DNA of 56,245 nucleotides from Flavobacteriia bacterium (GTDB taxonomy: Bacteria > Bacteroidota > Bacteroidia > Flavobacteriales > Weeksellaceae): positions 1 to 56,245 of the forward strand of contig JAECQR010000012.1 of assembly GCA_015999765.1 (NCBI GenBank), in the 5' to 3' direction. The notes under the pieces are model-generated. The model ran no database searches. It was given only the letters and a program-made list of their open reading frames with translations, and was not told the origin of the DNA. Position 1 is the first letter of the stretch. Each line of letters begins with the position of its first letter. Shown here piece after piece: positions 47,842 to 56,232 of this stretch. A program made the translations under genes and the position numbers.

Positions 47842-49149
47842 TCAATTGTGCTGCGATGTTCTTTTACGTCCCGAATCAAAGCCAGCGGCAATGAAAAAAG
47901 CGAGGAATGAGGGGAGCAGCCAACCCAACTGGTGCTGGGACAAAGGAAGCCAACTGTTGATTTGTGCTACCGACTGCGGAAAAAGGTTAAAGTGCTGGAA
48001 TACCGAAAGCGAAGCAACCAAGGCAGCAACCGTAACTGCAGCGATAAATGGAGTCCGCGAGAATATAAGTTTACCGAAAAACAACACCGTAAGGATAAGC
48101 GCAAAAGTAATTGGATAAATAAAACCAAGAATCACCACTGCGTAATCGATGATTTCTTCCACACTTTTCACTGAGAAATAACCGGCAACCAAACAGGTCA
48201 GAAGCACCCCCATTTTATAGTTCACCTTTCCGAAAGTGAGCTTTTCAAGAAAGCTGCCCATTGCGGAGGTAAGGGCAATTGCAGTAGTGAGACAAGCCAA
48301 AGCGACAGCAATAGATATAACCACCGTTCCGTTTTTACCCAATACCGCGTTTGAAATATGCAAAAGAAGTTCTGTTCTGGATACAGTTTCAGACAAAGGA
48401 AAGCCCGAGTGCGCACCAAGATAAATTAAACCGCCATAGATAAACAGCAATGCAATCATCGAGATCAAACCCGCTGCAATGGTGATTTTGAAACGATCAT
48501 TAGCATTGGTATATCCTTTATCGATCGCGGCAGAAATAATAATACCTGCAAAAATTACCGATGCCAACACATCTAAGGTCTGATATCCTTCGTGAAAAGC
48601 AAAGACAAATGATTCCTGGCTATTCAATTCCGAAACATGTGACACATCCGGTGGGTTCATGATTCCCATTACGACTAGAATTCCTAAACTTAAAATCAGA
48701 AATGGAGTAAGAAAATTACCGATGATATCTACAATCCGCGACTTCGATAGCGACAAAAATATAACCACTCCAAAAAACAATACTGAAAAAAGTATATTAT
48801 TAAAATCCGGGAAAACCGGTTTAATACCAATTTCAAAAGTTGCGGCAGCAGTTCTCGGAATCGCAACCAGGGGACCAATACACAGCATAATTAAAAATGC
48901 TAGTATCGTTACGACCAGCGGGTTTACTTTTCGGCCAAGATCCGTAAACGACGTCCCAAAAAGAACAACAGTAAGAACCCCTAAAAAAGGCGCCACAATT
49001 CCAGTGGTGAAAAAGCCACCAACCGCAGCGAACCATTCAGTTCCGGATTTCAGCCCAATAAATGGAGGCAGAATGAGATTTCCTGCACCAAAAAACATTG
49101 CAAAGAGTGCAAAACCTAAAGTTACTGCAGTTCCGAACTTATTTTTCAT
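47842..49149 (-). CDS. brnQ: Branched-chain amino acid carrier, BrnQ family
   Basis: This 435-residue inner-membrane protein has about twelve hydrophobic helices. The start TLGFALFAMFFGAGNLILPPFIG is the family signature. It imports Leu, Ile and Val with a cation. It lies 47 bases after a dicarboxylate/amino acid symporter gene in the same direction, so the two may form a transport operon. Confidence 0.93.
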   Translation of the reverse strand: MKNKFGTAVTLGFALFAMFFGAGNLILPPFIGLKSGTEWFAAVGGFFTTGIVAPFLGVLTVVLFGTSFTDLGRKVNPLVVTILAFLIMLCIGPLVAIPRTAAATFEIGIKPVFPDFNNILFSVLFFGVVIFLSLSKSRIVDIIGNFLTPFLILSLGILVVMGIMNPPDVSHVSELNSQESFVFAFHEGYQTLDVLASVIFAGIIISAAIDKGYTNANDRFKITIAAGLISMIALLFIYGGLIYLGAHSGFPLSETVSRTELLLHISNAVLGKNGTVVISIAVALACLTTAIALTSAMGSFLEKLTFGKVNYKMGVLLTCLVAGYFSVKSVEEIIDYAVVILGFIYPITFALILTVLFFGKLIFSRTPFIAAVTVAALVASLSVFQHFNLFPQSVAQINSWLPLSQHQLGWLLPSFLAFFIAAGFDSGRKRTSQHN

Positions 49150-49196
49150 TGAAATTGTAAACTTCTTTAAAGTGAATTAAAGGCCTAATAAAAATC

Positions 49197-50447
49197 TTAT
49201 AAATCTCCCCCGTGATCGTCGAGCTGCCCTTCCCATTTAGAAACAGAAGAGGTTGCCAACGCATTACCCAAAACATTAGTCATACTTCTTCCCATGTCAC
49301 AGAAATGGTCAATCGGTAAGATCAGCGCGATACCTTCCGGCGGAATACCAAACATCGTACAAGTCGCCACGATAATAACCAAACTCGCTCGAGGCACTCC
49401 TGCAATTCCTTTGGAAGTCAGCATCAATACTAAAAGCATGGTGATTTGCTGCCCGAGGGACATATCGATTCCGTAAATCTGTGCGATGAAAATTGCAGCA
49501 AAAGTCATATACATCATGCTTCCGTCCAGGTTGAAAGAATATCCCAGCGGTAGAATAAAGGATACAATCCTGTTATTACAGCCGAATCTTTCGAGTTCTT
49601 CTACCAATTTTGGAAAAACTGCCTCTGAACTCGTTGTGGAAAAAGCAATAAGCAAAGGCGCTTTGATTCTTCGTAACAATTCAAATAGACGGTTTCCTAA
49701 AATCAGATATCCAACGATAAGTAATACTACCCACAAAATAGCGAGAGCAAAAAAGAAATCGCGAAGGTAAATGGCATAAACTTTAAAGATATCAAAACCG
49801 TTGGTCGCTACCACCGCAGCAATGGCACCCAACACTCCCAGTGGTGCAAACCACATGATATATCCTACCATTTTTAAAATTGCGTGGGCGCAAATATCGA
49901 GAGCACGAACGATCGGCTTTGTATATTCCTCACCCATATTTGCCAGCGCAACTCCAAACATAATGGAGAATACTACGATCTGCAGAACCTCATTTGTTGC
50001 GAATGCTTCAAATAAACTTTTCGGGATAATATGTTTTACAAACTGTTCTAAAGAAAGTCCCTGGCTATTCGCCACTACATCGCCGGCATCGCCAGCCGCA
50101 GGAATCGGAAGCTGCATTACTTTGCCCGGCTCCAGCCAGTTTACAAAAACAAGCCCAATCATCAATGAAACCAGAGAAGCGGTAATGAACCAAAGCATTG
50201 CTTTTGTTCCCACGCGGCCAATCATCTTTATGTCGCTCATTTTTGCAATACCTACCACAAGCGTGGTAAATACCAACGGTGCAATTATCATCTGCACCAA
50301 GCGGATAAAAACAGTTCCCAAAAGTTTAATGTTTTGTGCAAATCCTTCGGAACTTTCAGGGTATTGGGTGTGTACGATACCGCCCATTACAACTCCTATT
50401 ATTAATGCAACGATAATGGCAATGAACAGTTTGTTTTGACCTTTCAT
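49197..50447 (-). CDS. Dicarboxylate/amino acid:cation symporter (DAACS family)
   Basis: This 416-residue inner-membrane carrier is of the GltP/DctA type. Signature segments include the serine-rich loop AFSTTSSEAVFPKLVEEL and the late SLVIIVATCTMFGIPPEGIALILPIDHFCDMGRSMTNVLGN. The substrate (glutamate, aspartate or C4-dicarboxylate) cannot be told by eye. A -7 box (50515-50522) lies upstream, and brnQ follows. Confidence 0.92.
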   Translation of the reverse strand: MKGQNKLFIAIIVALIIGVVMGGIVHTQYPESSEGFAQNIKLLGTVFIRLVQMIIAPLVFTTLVVGIAKMSDIKMIGRVGTKAMLWFITASLVSLMIGLVFVNWLEPGKVMQLPIPAAGDAGDVVANSQGLSLEQFVKHIIPKSLFEAFATNEVLQIVVFSIMFGVALANMGEEYTKPIVRALDICAHAILKMVGYIMWFAPLGVLGAIAAVVATNGFDIFKVYAIYLRDFFFALAILWVVLLIVGYLILGNRLFELLRRIKAPLLIAFSTTSSEAVFPKLVEELERFGCNNRIVSFILPLGYSFNLDGSMMYMTFAAIFIAQIYGIDMSLGQQITMLLVLMLTSKGIAGVPRASLVIIVATCTMFGIPPEGIALILPIDHFCDMGRSMTNVLGNALATSSVSKWEGQLDDHGGDL

Positions 50448-50514
50448 GAATTTATTGTTTTTTCTGTGAATTAACCGCGTATAGCGATCTTTGGATATAA
50501 AATTTGTAAGAATA

Positions 50515-50522
50515 CAAATATA
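50515..50522 (-). promoter_or_regulatory. -7 box before the DAACS symporter gene
   Basis: On the minus strand TATATTTG fits the consensus. No clear -33 TTG. It lies about 68 bases before the ATG. Confidence 0.42.
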
Positions 50523-50611
50523 TGTTTTTTTACGGATTATCTTTAATTAATGGGCTCATGCAAAACAAAGCATCAAAAAAACAACTAATACATCAGTTTT
50601 AAAAAGGTCAT

Positions 50612-50640
50612 AAAAAAACCTCTGAAAGATTCAGAGGTTT
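50612..50640 (-). terminator. Terminator after the BON gene pair
   Basis: AAACCTCTGAA (50616-50626) and TTCAGAGGTTT (50630-50640) form an 11-bp stem with a 3-base loop. A T run follows on the minus strand. Confidence 0.85.
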
Positions 50641-50661
50641 GTAAATTAATTAGAGGTCGGA

Positions 50662-51081
50662 TTAAGCTCTTAAATATCTTGCATAAGCGTATCCTTCTTC
50701 ACCGTCAGCGGTTCTAACTTTCCACCAGTCATCAGAAGTCTGCTCTACTAAAGTTACAGATTCGCCTTTTCCAGCTTTGCCAACAATGGCCGCATCTGTA
50801 GAAGGTTCCTGTCTGATATTAAGGTTAGAATCTTCAGTGGCAACCGTTAAAGAGGAACCGGAAGCTAATCCGGAAACCTGAACATCAACATTGATATCTG
50901 AAGCTGAATAAGTGGAATCGATTGCTCCAAGAGCGTTCCATACCGCATCTTTCGCTGCTGTAGAAGCTGCGCTTCCTGACACGTAAAGAATTCCGTCCTG
51001 TTCTGTTACCTGAAGATTAGAGACTCCCGCAGACTGAGCTGCTGAGATTACTCCTGCGTATTTATCCTGTAATGTACTCAT
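50662..51081 (-). CDS. BON-like plus SH3b domain protein without signal peptide
   Basis: This 139-residue protein has a BON-like part at about residues 1-70 (YAGVISAAQSAGVSNLQVTEQDGILYVSGSAASTAAKDAVWNAL, with the family pattern of a beta strand, glycine and helix). A bacterial SH3 domain follows at about 75-139 (LNIRQEPSTDAAIVGKAGKGESVTLVEQ and DDWWKVRTADGEEGYAYARYL). SH3b domains usually act on peptidoglycan or outside the cell, yet there is no signal peptide or lipobox here. It starts 6 bases after the BON lipoprotein gene, so the two are co-expressed. Function unknown. Confidence 0.8.
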   Translation of the reverse strand: MSTLQDKYAGVISAAQSAGVSNLQVTEQDGILYVSGSAASTAAKDAVWNALGAIDSTYSASDINVDVQVSGLASGSSLTVATEDSNLNIRQEPSTDAAIVGKAGKGESVTLVEQTSDDWWKVRTADGEEGYAYARYLRA

Positions 51082-51087
51082 GACTGA

Positions 51088-51567
51088 TTATTTTACGGTG
51101 TAATTATAGTTAACTTTTCCAGCCTGTAAGCCATCAACAGACATTTTGATTTTTCTGGCCTGCTCCGGAGAAACATTTCCTGTAAGCGTTAATTCGCCGT
51201 TAATAACTTCTACCTTAACCGAAGGGAAATCTTTAACCGCGTCGGATACCTTTTGCTGAACTGCAGGATCTACTGCAGATACTGTTTCTACAACCACTGG
51301 AGCTTCAATAGTAGCCATATCCATTACATCCTTAATTCCTGGAATCGCTTTCAAGGAAGCAATCATTGCGTCTTTTGAAGCCTGATCAGCGAATGTTCCG
51401 CTCAGGTGTGCAGTTCCGTCTTTTACTTCAACTGATGCTGTCGGGTTAGATGTTACTACTGTTGTAGCCTGGGTTTGTAGGTCGGCATCCGTAACTTTTT
51501 TCTTACAGGCGATAGATCCGAAGGATACTGCGAGCGCTAACGCTGCCATTGCGAGTGTTTTTTTCAT
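51088..51567 (-). CDS. Lipoprotein with two BON domains
   Basis: This protein has 159 residues from the ATG at 51567. The signal peptide ends in a lipobox-like FGSIACKKK, so it should be lipidated on that Cys. Two BON domains follow: VVTSNPTASVEVKDGTAHLSGTFADQASKDAMIASL and then VKDFPSVKVEVINGELTLTGNVSPEQARKIKMSV. BON domains are thought to bind membranes or lipids, as in OsmY. A longer frame starting at 51600 is unlikely because it opens inside a -7 box. The function in this organism is unknown; the family suggests envelope stability or stress. Confidence 0.85.
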   Translation of the reverse strand: MKKTLAMAALALAVSFGSIACKKKVTDADLQTQATTVVTSNPTASVEVKDGTAHLSGTFADQASKDAMIASLKAIPGIKDVMDMATIEAPVVVETVSAVDPAVQQKVSDAVKDFPSVKVEVINGELTLTGNVSPEQARKIKMSVDGLQAGKVNYNYTVK

Positions 51568-51597
51568 AGTGAATTTATTAATGTTAATATTGGTTTT

Positions 51598-51605
51598 CAA
51601 ATTTA
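51598..51605 (-). promoter_or_regulatory. -7 box before the BON gene pair
   Basis: On the minus strand TAAATTTG fits the consensus and lies about 30 bases before the ATG at 51567. No clear -33 TTG. Confidence 0.45.
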
Positions 51606-51719
51606 AATATAAAACAGAAGTTGACTTCTTAATGAAGTGCTAAAATTTTCTTAAAGTTTCCCTGCATCTTTCTACCTCCAGGGGCTCACACCTCCATCAT
51701 TGGAAACATTTCAAATATA
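51605..51719 (-). ncRNA. Candidate small RNA or long leader between alkB and the BON pair
   Basis: On the minus strand a -7 box TATATTTG (plus-strand 51712-51719) would start a transcript near 51705. About 75 bases later lies the short palindrome AGAAGTCAACTTCT, followed by a T-rich stretch before the BON -7 box. The direct repeat ACCTCCA occurs twice between. It may be a small RNA, an extended BON leader, or nothing. No -33 TTG is visible. Confidence 0.25.
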
Positions 51720-51736
51720 CGCGTTTAATAATAGAG

Positions 51737-52354
51737 TTAATATTTTTCTTCGATTGTTCTGAATGTGAGATTGATTCTCGGCATACTCACTTTTTTTGTC
51801 GGCGGCAGGCGGTGAAGCCAGTAAGACTGCGTCTCGTCTTTCATCACCAAAAGGCTTCCGTGTTCTAAAATGAGCTCAACTTTTTCACCGGACATCTTGT
51901 GCTTGAAGGAAAATTTTCTTTCTGCCCCCAAGCTTACTGATGCAATGGCACCGTTTTTCTTAAGGTCCTTTTCCGCATCGCTGTGGTAAGCCATTCCTTC
52001 GTCGCCAGTATGATAGAGGTTCAGAAGGCAGGAATTGAATTTCTCTCCCGTTTTTTCTTCGACAAGTTTCTTTAAAGAAAGAAGTTCTTCAGTCCATGGT
52101 AACGCAGTTTTGGTAGTTTTCGAATAGGTATACTGAAATTCTTCATCACCGTACCATGCTACTTTTCTTTTCGTTACGATCTTTTTCCCGAAAATAACGG
52201 CTTCATCATTTTTCCATTCAATCTTTTCTAAAAGTTTGTGGTAAAAGCGATCCGCATCTTCCTTATCTATAATTTGGCCATAGTAATTTACCGTTCCGTC
52301 CCGCGGAAGAAGGTTCAAAGAAGAATCACTAAGATTTCCGAATAAGGTCATCAT
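51737..52354 (-). CDS. alkB: AlkB-like 2-oxoglutarate/Fe(II) dioxygenase
   Basis: This 205-residue DNA/RNA alkylation-repair dioxygenase removes methyl groups from damaged bases using Fe(II) and 2-oxoglutarate. Iron ligands are His124, Asp126 (YHSDAE) and His181 (YWLHRLPP). The 2-oxoglutarate-binding arginines are Arg193 and Arg199 in PRINLTFR. It resembles the ALKBH2/3-like bacterial group. It stands alone, divergent from the CocE-type gene. Confidence 0.92.
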   Translation of the reverse strand: MMTLFGNLSDSSLNLLPRDGTVNYYGQIIDKEDADRFYHKLLEKIEWKNDEAVIFGKKIVTKRKVAWYGDEEFQYTYSKTTKTALPWTEELLSLKKLVEEKTGEKFNSCLLNLYHTGDEGMAYHSDAEKDLKKNGAIASVSLGAERKFSFKHKMSGEKVELILEHGSLLVMKDETQSYWLHRLPPTKKVSMPRINLTFRTIEEKY

Positions 52355-52400
52355 TAAAATTTTAAGAAATCAAATTTCTGAATTTTTTTATAGATTCGTT

Positions 52401-52408
52401 CAAAATTA
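52401..52408 (-). promoter_or_regulatory. -7 box before alkB
   Basis: On the minus strand TAATTTTG fits the consensus, 46 bases before the alkB ATG and close to the divergent gene. No clear -33 TTG. Confidence 0.38.
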
Positions 52409-52414
52409 ATATCA

Positions 52415-54271
52415 ATGAAAAAATGTTTACAGATTATTCTCCTGTTCTGTTTCCTGGCAGTAACTGCTCAAACCAAACCTGACAATACTTTCGTCAAAGA
52501 AAATTTTACCAAAAAGGAAGTTTATATCCCCATGCGTGACGGAGTGAAGTTATTCACTTCAATTTACATTCCGAAAGATCTTTCCAAAACTAAAAAATAT
52601 CCGTTCATCATGCAGCGTACCTGCTACAGCGTTGCGCCATACGGCGAAAATGTGTACCGTGCTTCCTTAGGCCCCAATAAATATCTTATGAATGACAAGT
52701 ATATTTTTGTTTATCAGGATGTGCGAGGCAGATACATGAGCGAAGGCACTTTTACCAATATGACGCCACAGGTTGAGCGTAAAACTAAAAAAGACGTTGA
52801 TGAAAGCACAGATACTTACGATACGATTGAATGGCTCCTGAAAAACATTGGCAACAATAACGGGAAAGTGGGACAATACGGAACTTCCTATCCAGGATTC
52901 TATACCGCTGTCGGAATTTTGGCAAATCATCCTGCTTTGGTTGCTTCTTCACCTCAGGCTCCGATTTCAGATTTCTGGAATGATGATTTCCTGCACAATG
53001 GAAAATTTATGCTCGGTTATTTCCGCACGTTTCCGGTATTTGGCGTTCAGAAGACCAAAGCAGAAAACAAGGCTTGGTATACCGATTCTTCCATCAAACA
53101 AACTTCTGAAGACGGCCTGAAATTCTACCGTGACATGGGAACTTTAAAAGATGGTTATGAAAAATACTATAAAGACAATTTCTTCATGACAGAAATTATG
53201 AATCACCCGAATTACGATGAATATTGGCAGAAAAGAAGTCTTTTACCTCATCTTAAAAACGTGAACCATGCCGTAATGACTGTGGGTGGTTGGTTTGACG
53301 CGGAGGATTTATTTGGTCCGCTGAACATTTACAAAACCATTGAAAAAACCAGTCCGAAAGCCAAAAACACCATCGTAATGGGACCGTTTTCTCACGGAGC
53401 CTGGGCAAGGGAAACCGGAAAGCATTTTCACAATGATATTTATTTCGGAGACAGCATCGCGACTTATTACCAGAAAAATCTGGAAACCAAATTTTTCAGC
53501 CATTATCTGAAAGGCAACACCAAAACTGATGCAGGATTGCCGGAAGCTGTTATGTATGACACCGGAAAAAAAGAGTGGAAAGAATTTAAAAACTATCCAC
53601 CGAAAGAAGCGGTAAAACTCCACTTTTATCTGGCTGACGGAACTTTAAAAAACAGCGCCTCCCATACGGTTTCGGAGTATTACAGCGATCCGAATAACCC
53701 TGTATTAAGTTCTGATAATTTAAAAGGGTTCAACGGATTTACACCGCGAAATTATATGAGTGAAGACCAGCGTTTCGCCGTTGGAAGACCAGATGTTTTA
53801 ACTTTCACGACAGATGTGTTAACCGAAGACCTGACTTTTGCCGGAGAAATTATGGCAAAACTTAATATCGCTTCCACTTCTACCGATGCGGATTTCGCGG
53901 TGAAACTGATCGATATTTATCCCGAAGATTTTAAACCTGCTGAAAAGAAAGATGGCGTGATTTACGCAAATTATCACCAAATGGTAAGAAGCGAAATTAT
54001 GCCTGCGAGATTCAGAAATTCAAAAGAAAAACCCGAAGCGCTGGTTCCCAACCAAAAAACAGCTGTGGATTTCAGACTTCAGGATGTAGTTCATACTTTT
54101 AAAAAAGGTCACCGTATTCAAATTCAGATTTCAAGCACCTGGTTCCCGCTGTTTTCCGTGAATCCTCAAAAATTTATGGATAATCCAAACTTTGCAACGA
54201 AGGAAGATTATACCAAAGCTTTCATTAAAATCTTCGGCGACAGTTCTATTGAAGCCGATGTTTTAAAATAA
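52415..54271 (+). CDS. Secreted CocE/NonD (peptidase S15) family hydrolase
   Basis: This 618-residue alpha/beta hydrolase has a signal peptide (MKKCLQIILLFCFLAVTAQ). The nucleophile is Ser158 in GQYGTSYPGF. The likely Asp is in VGGWFDAEDLFGP (near 294) and the His in GPFSHGAWA (near 326). A C-terminal jelly-roll domain typical of X-Pro dipeptidyl-peptidase C-terminal regions follows (TFTTDVLTEDLTFAGEIMAKL to RIQIQISSTWFPLFSVNP). Members include alpha-amino acid ester hydrolases, cephalosporin acylases and X-Pro peptidases; the substrate cannot be told here. It should act in the periplasm. It is followed by a bidirectional terminator. Confidence 0.88.
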   Translation: MKKCLQIILLFCFLAVTAQTKPDNTFVKENFTKKEVYIPMRDGVKLFTSIYIPKDLSKTKKYPFIMQRTCYSVAPYGENVYRASLGPNKYLMNDKYIFVYQDVRGRYMSEGTFTNMTPQVERKTKKDVDESTDTYDTIEWLLKNIGNNNGKVGQYGTSYPGFYTAVGILANHPALVASSPQAPISDFWNDDFLHNGKFMLGYFRTFPVFGVQKTKAENKAWYTDSSIKQTSEDGLKFYRDMGTLKDGYEKYYKDNFFMTEIMNHPNYDEYWQKRSLLPHLKNVNHAVMTVGGWFDAEDLFGPLNIYKTIEKTSPKAKNTIVMGPFSHGAWARETGKHFHNDIYFGDSIATYYQKNLETKFFSHYLKGNTKTDAGLPEAVMYDTGKKEWKEFKNYPPKEAVKLHFYLADGTLKNSASHTVSEYYSDPNNPVLSSDNLKGFNGFTPRNYMSEDQRFAVGRPDVLTFTTDVLTEDLTFAGEIMAKLNIASTSTDADFAVKLIDIYPEDFKPAEKKDGVIYANYHQMVRSEIMPARFRNSKEKPEALVPNQKTAVDFRLQDVVHTFKKGHRIQIQISSTWFPLFSVNPQKFMDNPNFATKEDYTKAFIKIFGDSSIEADVLK

Positions 54272-54278
54272 TATCCAC

Positions 54279-54313
54279 AAAAAAGTCCTGAATTAATTTC
54301 AGGACTTTTTTTT
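54279..54313. terminator. Bidirectional terminator between the CocE-type gene and speB
   Basis: AAAAAAGTCCTGAA (54279-54292) and TTCAGGACTTTTTT (54298-54311) form a 14-bp stem with A/T runs on both sides between converging genes. Confidence 0.9.
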
Positions 54314-54328
54314 GTTTTGTGAGTAGAG

Positions 54329-55177
54329 TTATTTGCTCAAATGATAATAAGCCAACATTTTGTAATAAAGTTTCGCCGCCAGGAACGCTGTGGGTTTTGG
54401 CATCGGTGAATCCATGAGTTCTACAATATCAAAAGCCACAACATTGCATTTCTCAAAAACTTTTTTCAATAATTCCAAAGTCGGATACCATTGAAGACCG
54501 CCCGGCTCCGGAGTTCCTGTAGAAGGTGCAATCGAAGGGTCAAAAGCATCCAAATCAATCGTGATGTAAACATTGCCTGAAACCTTTGCAAGAACATCAT
54601 CAATCCAGTTCGGGTTTGCAGCGATTTCGTGCGCCCAGAAGCACTGCTCTTTATTGACATGTTCCATTTCTTCCACATCCATGGATCGGATTCCCACCTG
54701 TACTAAATTATGTTTCTTACTTGCTTCATACACTGCACACGCATGATTAGAAGTAGATCCATGAAAATCCGGACGTAAATCGGTGTGCGCATCAAACTGC
54801 AAAACGGTTAAATTCTCAAATTTTTCGCCGACAGCGCGAATGGAACCGATAGAAACCGAATGTTCCCCACCAAAAAGGGTAAATAACTTATCCGTGTTCA
54901 AAAGTTCTTTGGTTTTCTGATAAACAGCTTCTGTCATTGCTTCAGGTGAAGATTTCTCGGTGATTTCTCCCGCAAGATAAACACCTTCCAAATAAGGTTC
55001 GGTCCCGGTTTCGATATCGTAAAGTTCCATATTTTCTGAAGCATCAAGAAAAAGTTCCGGACCTTTGTCGGCGCCCTTTCCCCAGGTTGACGTTCCGTCG
55101 TAAGGAACGGTTACAAGCACTACTTTCGAGGCTTCTAATTGTGCATTTTCCTCCGGAATTCCTGCGTATGTTTTCAT
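54329..55177 (-). CDS. speB: Agmatinase/arginase family ureohydrolase, probably agmatinase
   Basis: This 282-residue Mn2+ enzyme hydrolyses a guanidino group to urea. The metal ligands are His106 (GGEHSVS), Asp129, His131 and Asp133 (FDAHTDLRPDF) and Asp208/Asp210 (TIDLDAFDPSIAPSTGTPEPGG). The GTGTPEPGG-like end of that motif is closer to agmatinase than to arginase. An arginine decarboxylase gene would be the expected neighbour, but none is in the window, so the exact substrate stays open. Confidence 0.88.
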   Translation of the reverse strand: MKTYAGIPEENAQLEASKVVLVTVPYDGTSTWGKGADKGPELFLDASENMELYDIETGTEPYLEGVYLAGEITEKSSPEAMTEAVYQKTKELLNTDKLFTLFGGEHSVSIGSIRAVGEKFENLTVLQFDAHTDLRPDFHGSTSNHACAVYEASKKHNLVQVGIRSMDVEEMEHVNKEQCFWAHEIAANPNWIDDVLAKVSGNVYITIDLDAFDPSIAPSTGTPEPGGLQWYPTLELLKKVFEKCNVVAFDIVELMDSPMPKPTAFLAAKLYYKMLAYYHLSK

Positions 55178-55305
55178 GTGAAATTTTGAGTTTTGAATTA
55201 TATATTTTGAATTTTCAAAGATAAAAAAATCAACCGTAAAACATAGCCGGCAATTCGATGACAGTTCATGAGGTAGAATTTTTATATCTTTAGTTCAAAG
55301 CTTTA

Positions 55306-55518
55306 ATGATGGAAAAAGATAATTTCGAAAATAATTCCGGAAAATGGATTTGGGGAATTTTTTATTACAATAAAGAAGACGAGAGAGTTTTCCCTCCAAA
55401 AAGAATTCCCTGGATGGGTTGGACCGTGAATTTCGCGAACTGGAAATCGATAGCAGCTTTGGTTGCGATGCTTGCTTTTTTCTATTTTATTATTTTCATG
55501 ATCGAAAGGAACAGCTAA
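55306..55518 (+). CDS. DUF5808-type small membrane protein
   Basis: This 70-residue protein has an N-terminal motif KWIWGIFYYNKEDERVFPPKR followed by GWTVNFAN, then one membrane helix (SIAALVAMLAFFYFIIFMI). I recognise the pattern as DUF5808, in which a GxFYyNkeDpR core precedes one or more membrane helices. The function is unknown. Either Met of the MM pair may be the start. It lies 54 bases before the HAD gene in the same direction. An ORF on the opposite strand covers the same bases but has no such pattern. Confidence 0.75.
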   Translation: MMEKDNFENNSGKWIWGIFYYNKEDERVFPPKRIPWMGWTVNFANWKSIAALVAMLAFFYFIIFMIERNS

Positions 55519-55551
55519 CAACGACTGTTTAAAGCTAATTCTGAATTTATT

Positions 55552-55559
55552 TACCTTTG
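55552..55559 (+). promoter_or_regulatory. -7 box before the HAD phosphatase gene
   Basis: TACCTTTG fits TAnnTTTG and lies 13 bases before the ATG at 55573. No clear -33 TTG. The mRNA would have a very short leader. Confidence 0.45.
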
Positions 55560-55572
55560 TGAAAAATTCAAT

Positions 55573-56232
55573 ATGCCTTTAAAAGCAGTTCTTTTCGATA
55601 TGGACGGTGTAATTGTGGACACGGAACCGCTTCACCGGAAAGCATATTTTAAAATGTTTGATGATTTGGGAATCAAAGTTCCGGAAGAGCTGTACACCAC
55701 TTTTACAGGGTCATCAACTAAAAAAGTCTGTAACACCTTAATCGAGAATTTCGGGCTGCCGCATTCTCACGAAGAGTTGGCTGCGATAAAACGCAGCTAT
55801 TTTAAACACTATTTTGATACAGATACTGATTTTAAACTTCTTCCCGGAGTGAAAAACATTATTGAAAACTATTATGAAAATGGCCTGAAACTCATTCTCG
55901 CTTCCTCAGCTCATATGAACACCATCAACTGGGTTTTCGAAAAGTTTGAATTGGAAAAATACTTTCTCGGAAAGATCAGCGGTGCAGATTTACAGGAATC
56001 AAAACCTCATCCCGAAATTTTTATCACCGCAGCGGAAATGGCCGGAGAAGCAAAAGAAAACTGTATGGTCATTGAAGATTCCACCAACGGAATTGAAGCT
56101 GCATATTCTGCGGGAATTTTTTGTGTTGCTTACCAAAGTGCGCATTCGAGCAACCAGGTCTACGACAAGGCAAGCTTGCTGGTTTCGGATTTTTCGGATA
56201 TTGAATTTGAAAAAATCCGGAAGTATTTTTAA
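55573..56232 (+). CDS. HAD-family hydrolase, beta-phosphoglucomutase-like
   Basis: This 219-residue HAD phosphatase/phosphomutase has the nucleophile Asp9 and acid/base Asp11 in FDMDGVIVDTEPLH. A four-helix cap follows, then the Ser in LILASSAHMN, the Lys in LQESKPHPEIF and the acidic pair in MVIEDSTNGIEAA. This is the subclass with beta-phosphoglucomutase and sugar-phosphate phosphatases such as YniC and YfbT. The substrate is unknown. It is complete within the window. Confidence 0.9.
   Translation: MPLKAVLFDMDGVIVDTEPLHRKAYFKMFDDLGIKVPEELYTTFTGSSTKKVCNTLIENFGLPHSHEELAAIKRSYFKHYFDTDTDFKLLPGVKNIIENYYENGLKLILASSAHMNTINWVFEKFELEKYFLGKISGADLQESKPHPEIFITAAEMAGEAKENCMVIEDSTNGIEAAYSAGIFCVAYQSAHSSNQVYDKASLLVSDFSDIEFEKIRKYF

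Noticed and set aside
47831..48118. Plus-strand open frame of 95 codons inside brnQ
   Set aside because: It is the antisense of a clear BrnQ coding region and shows no domain features.
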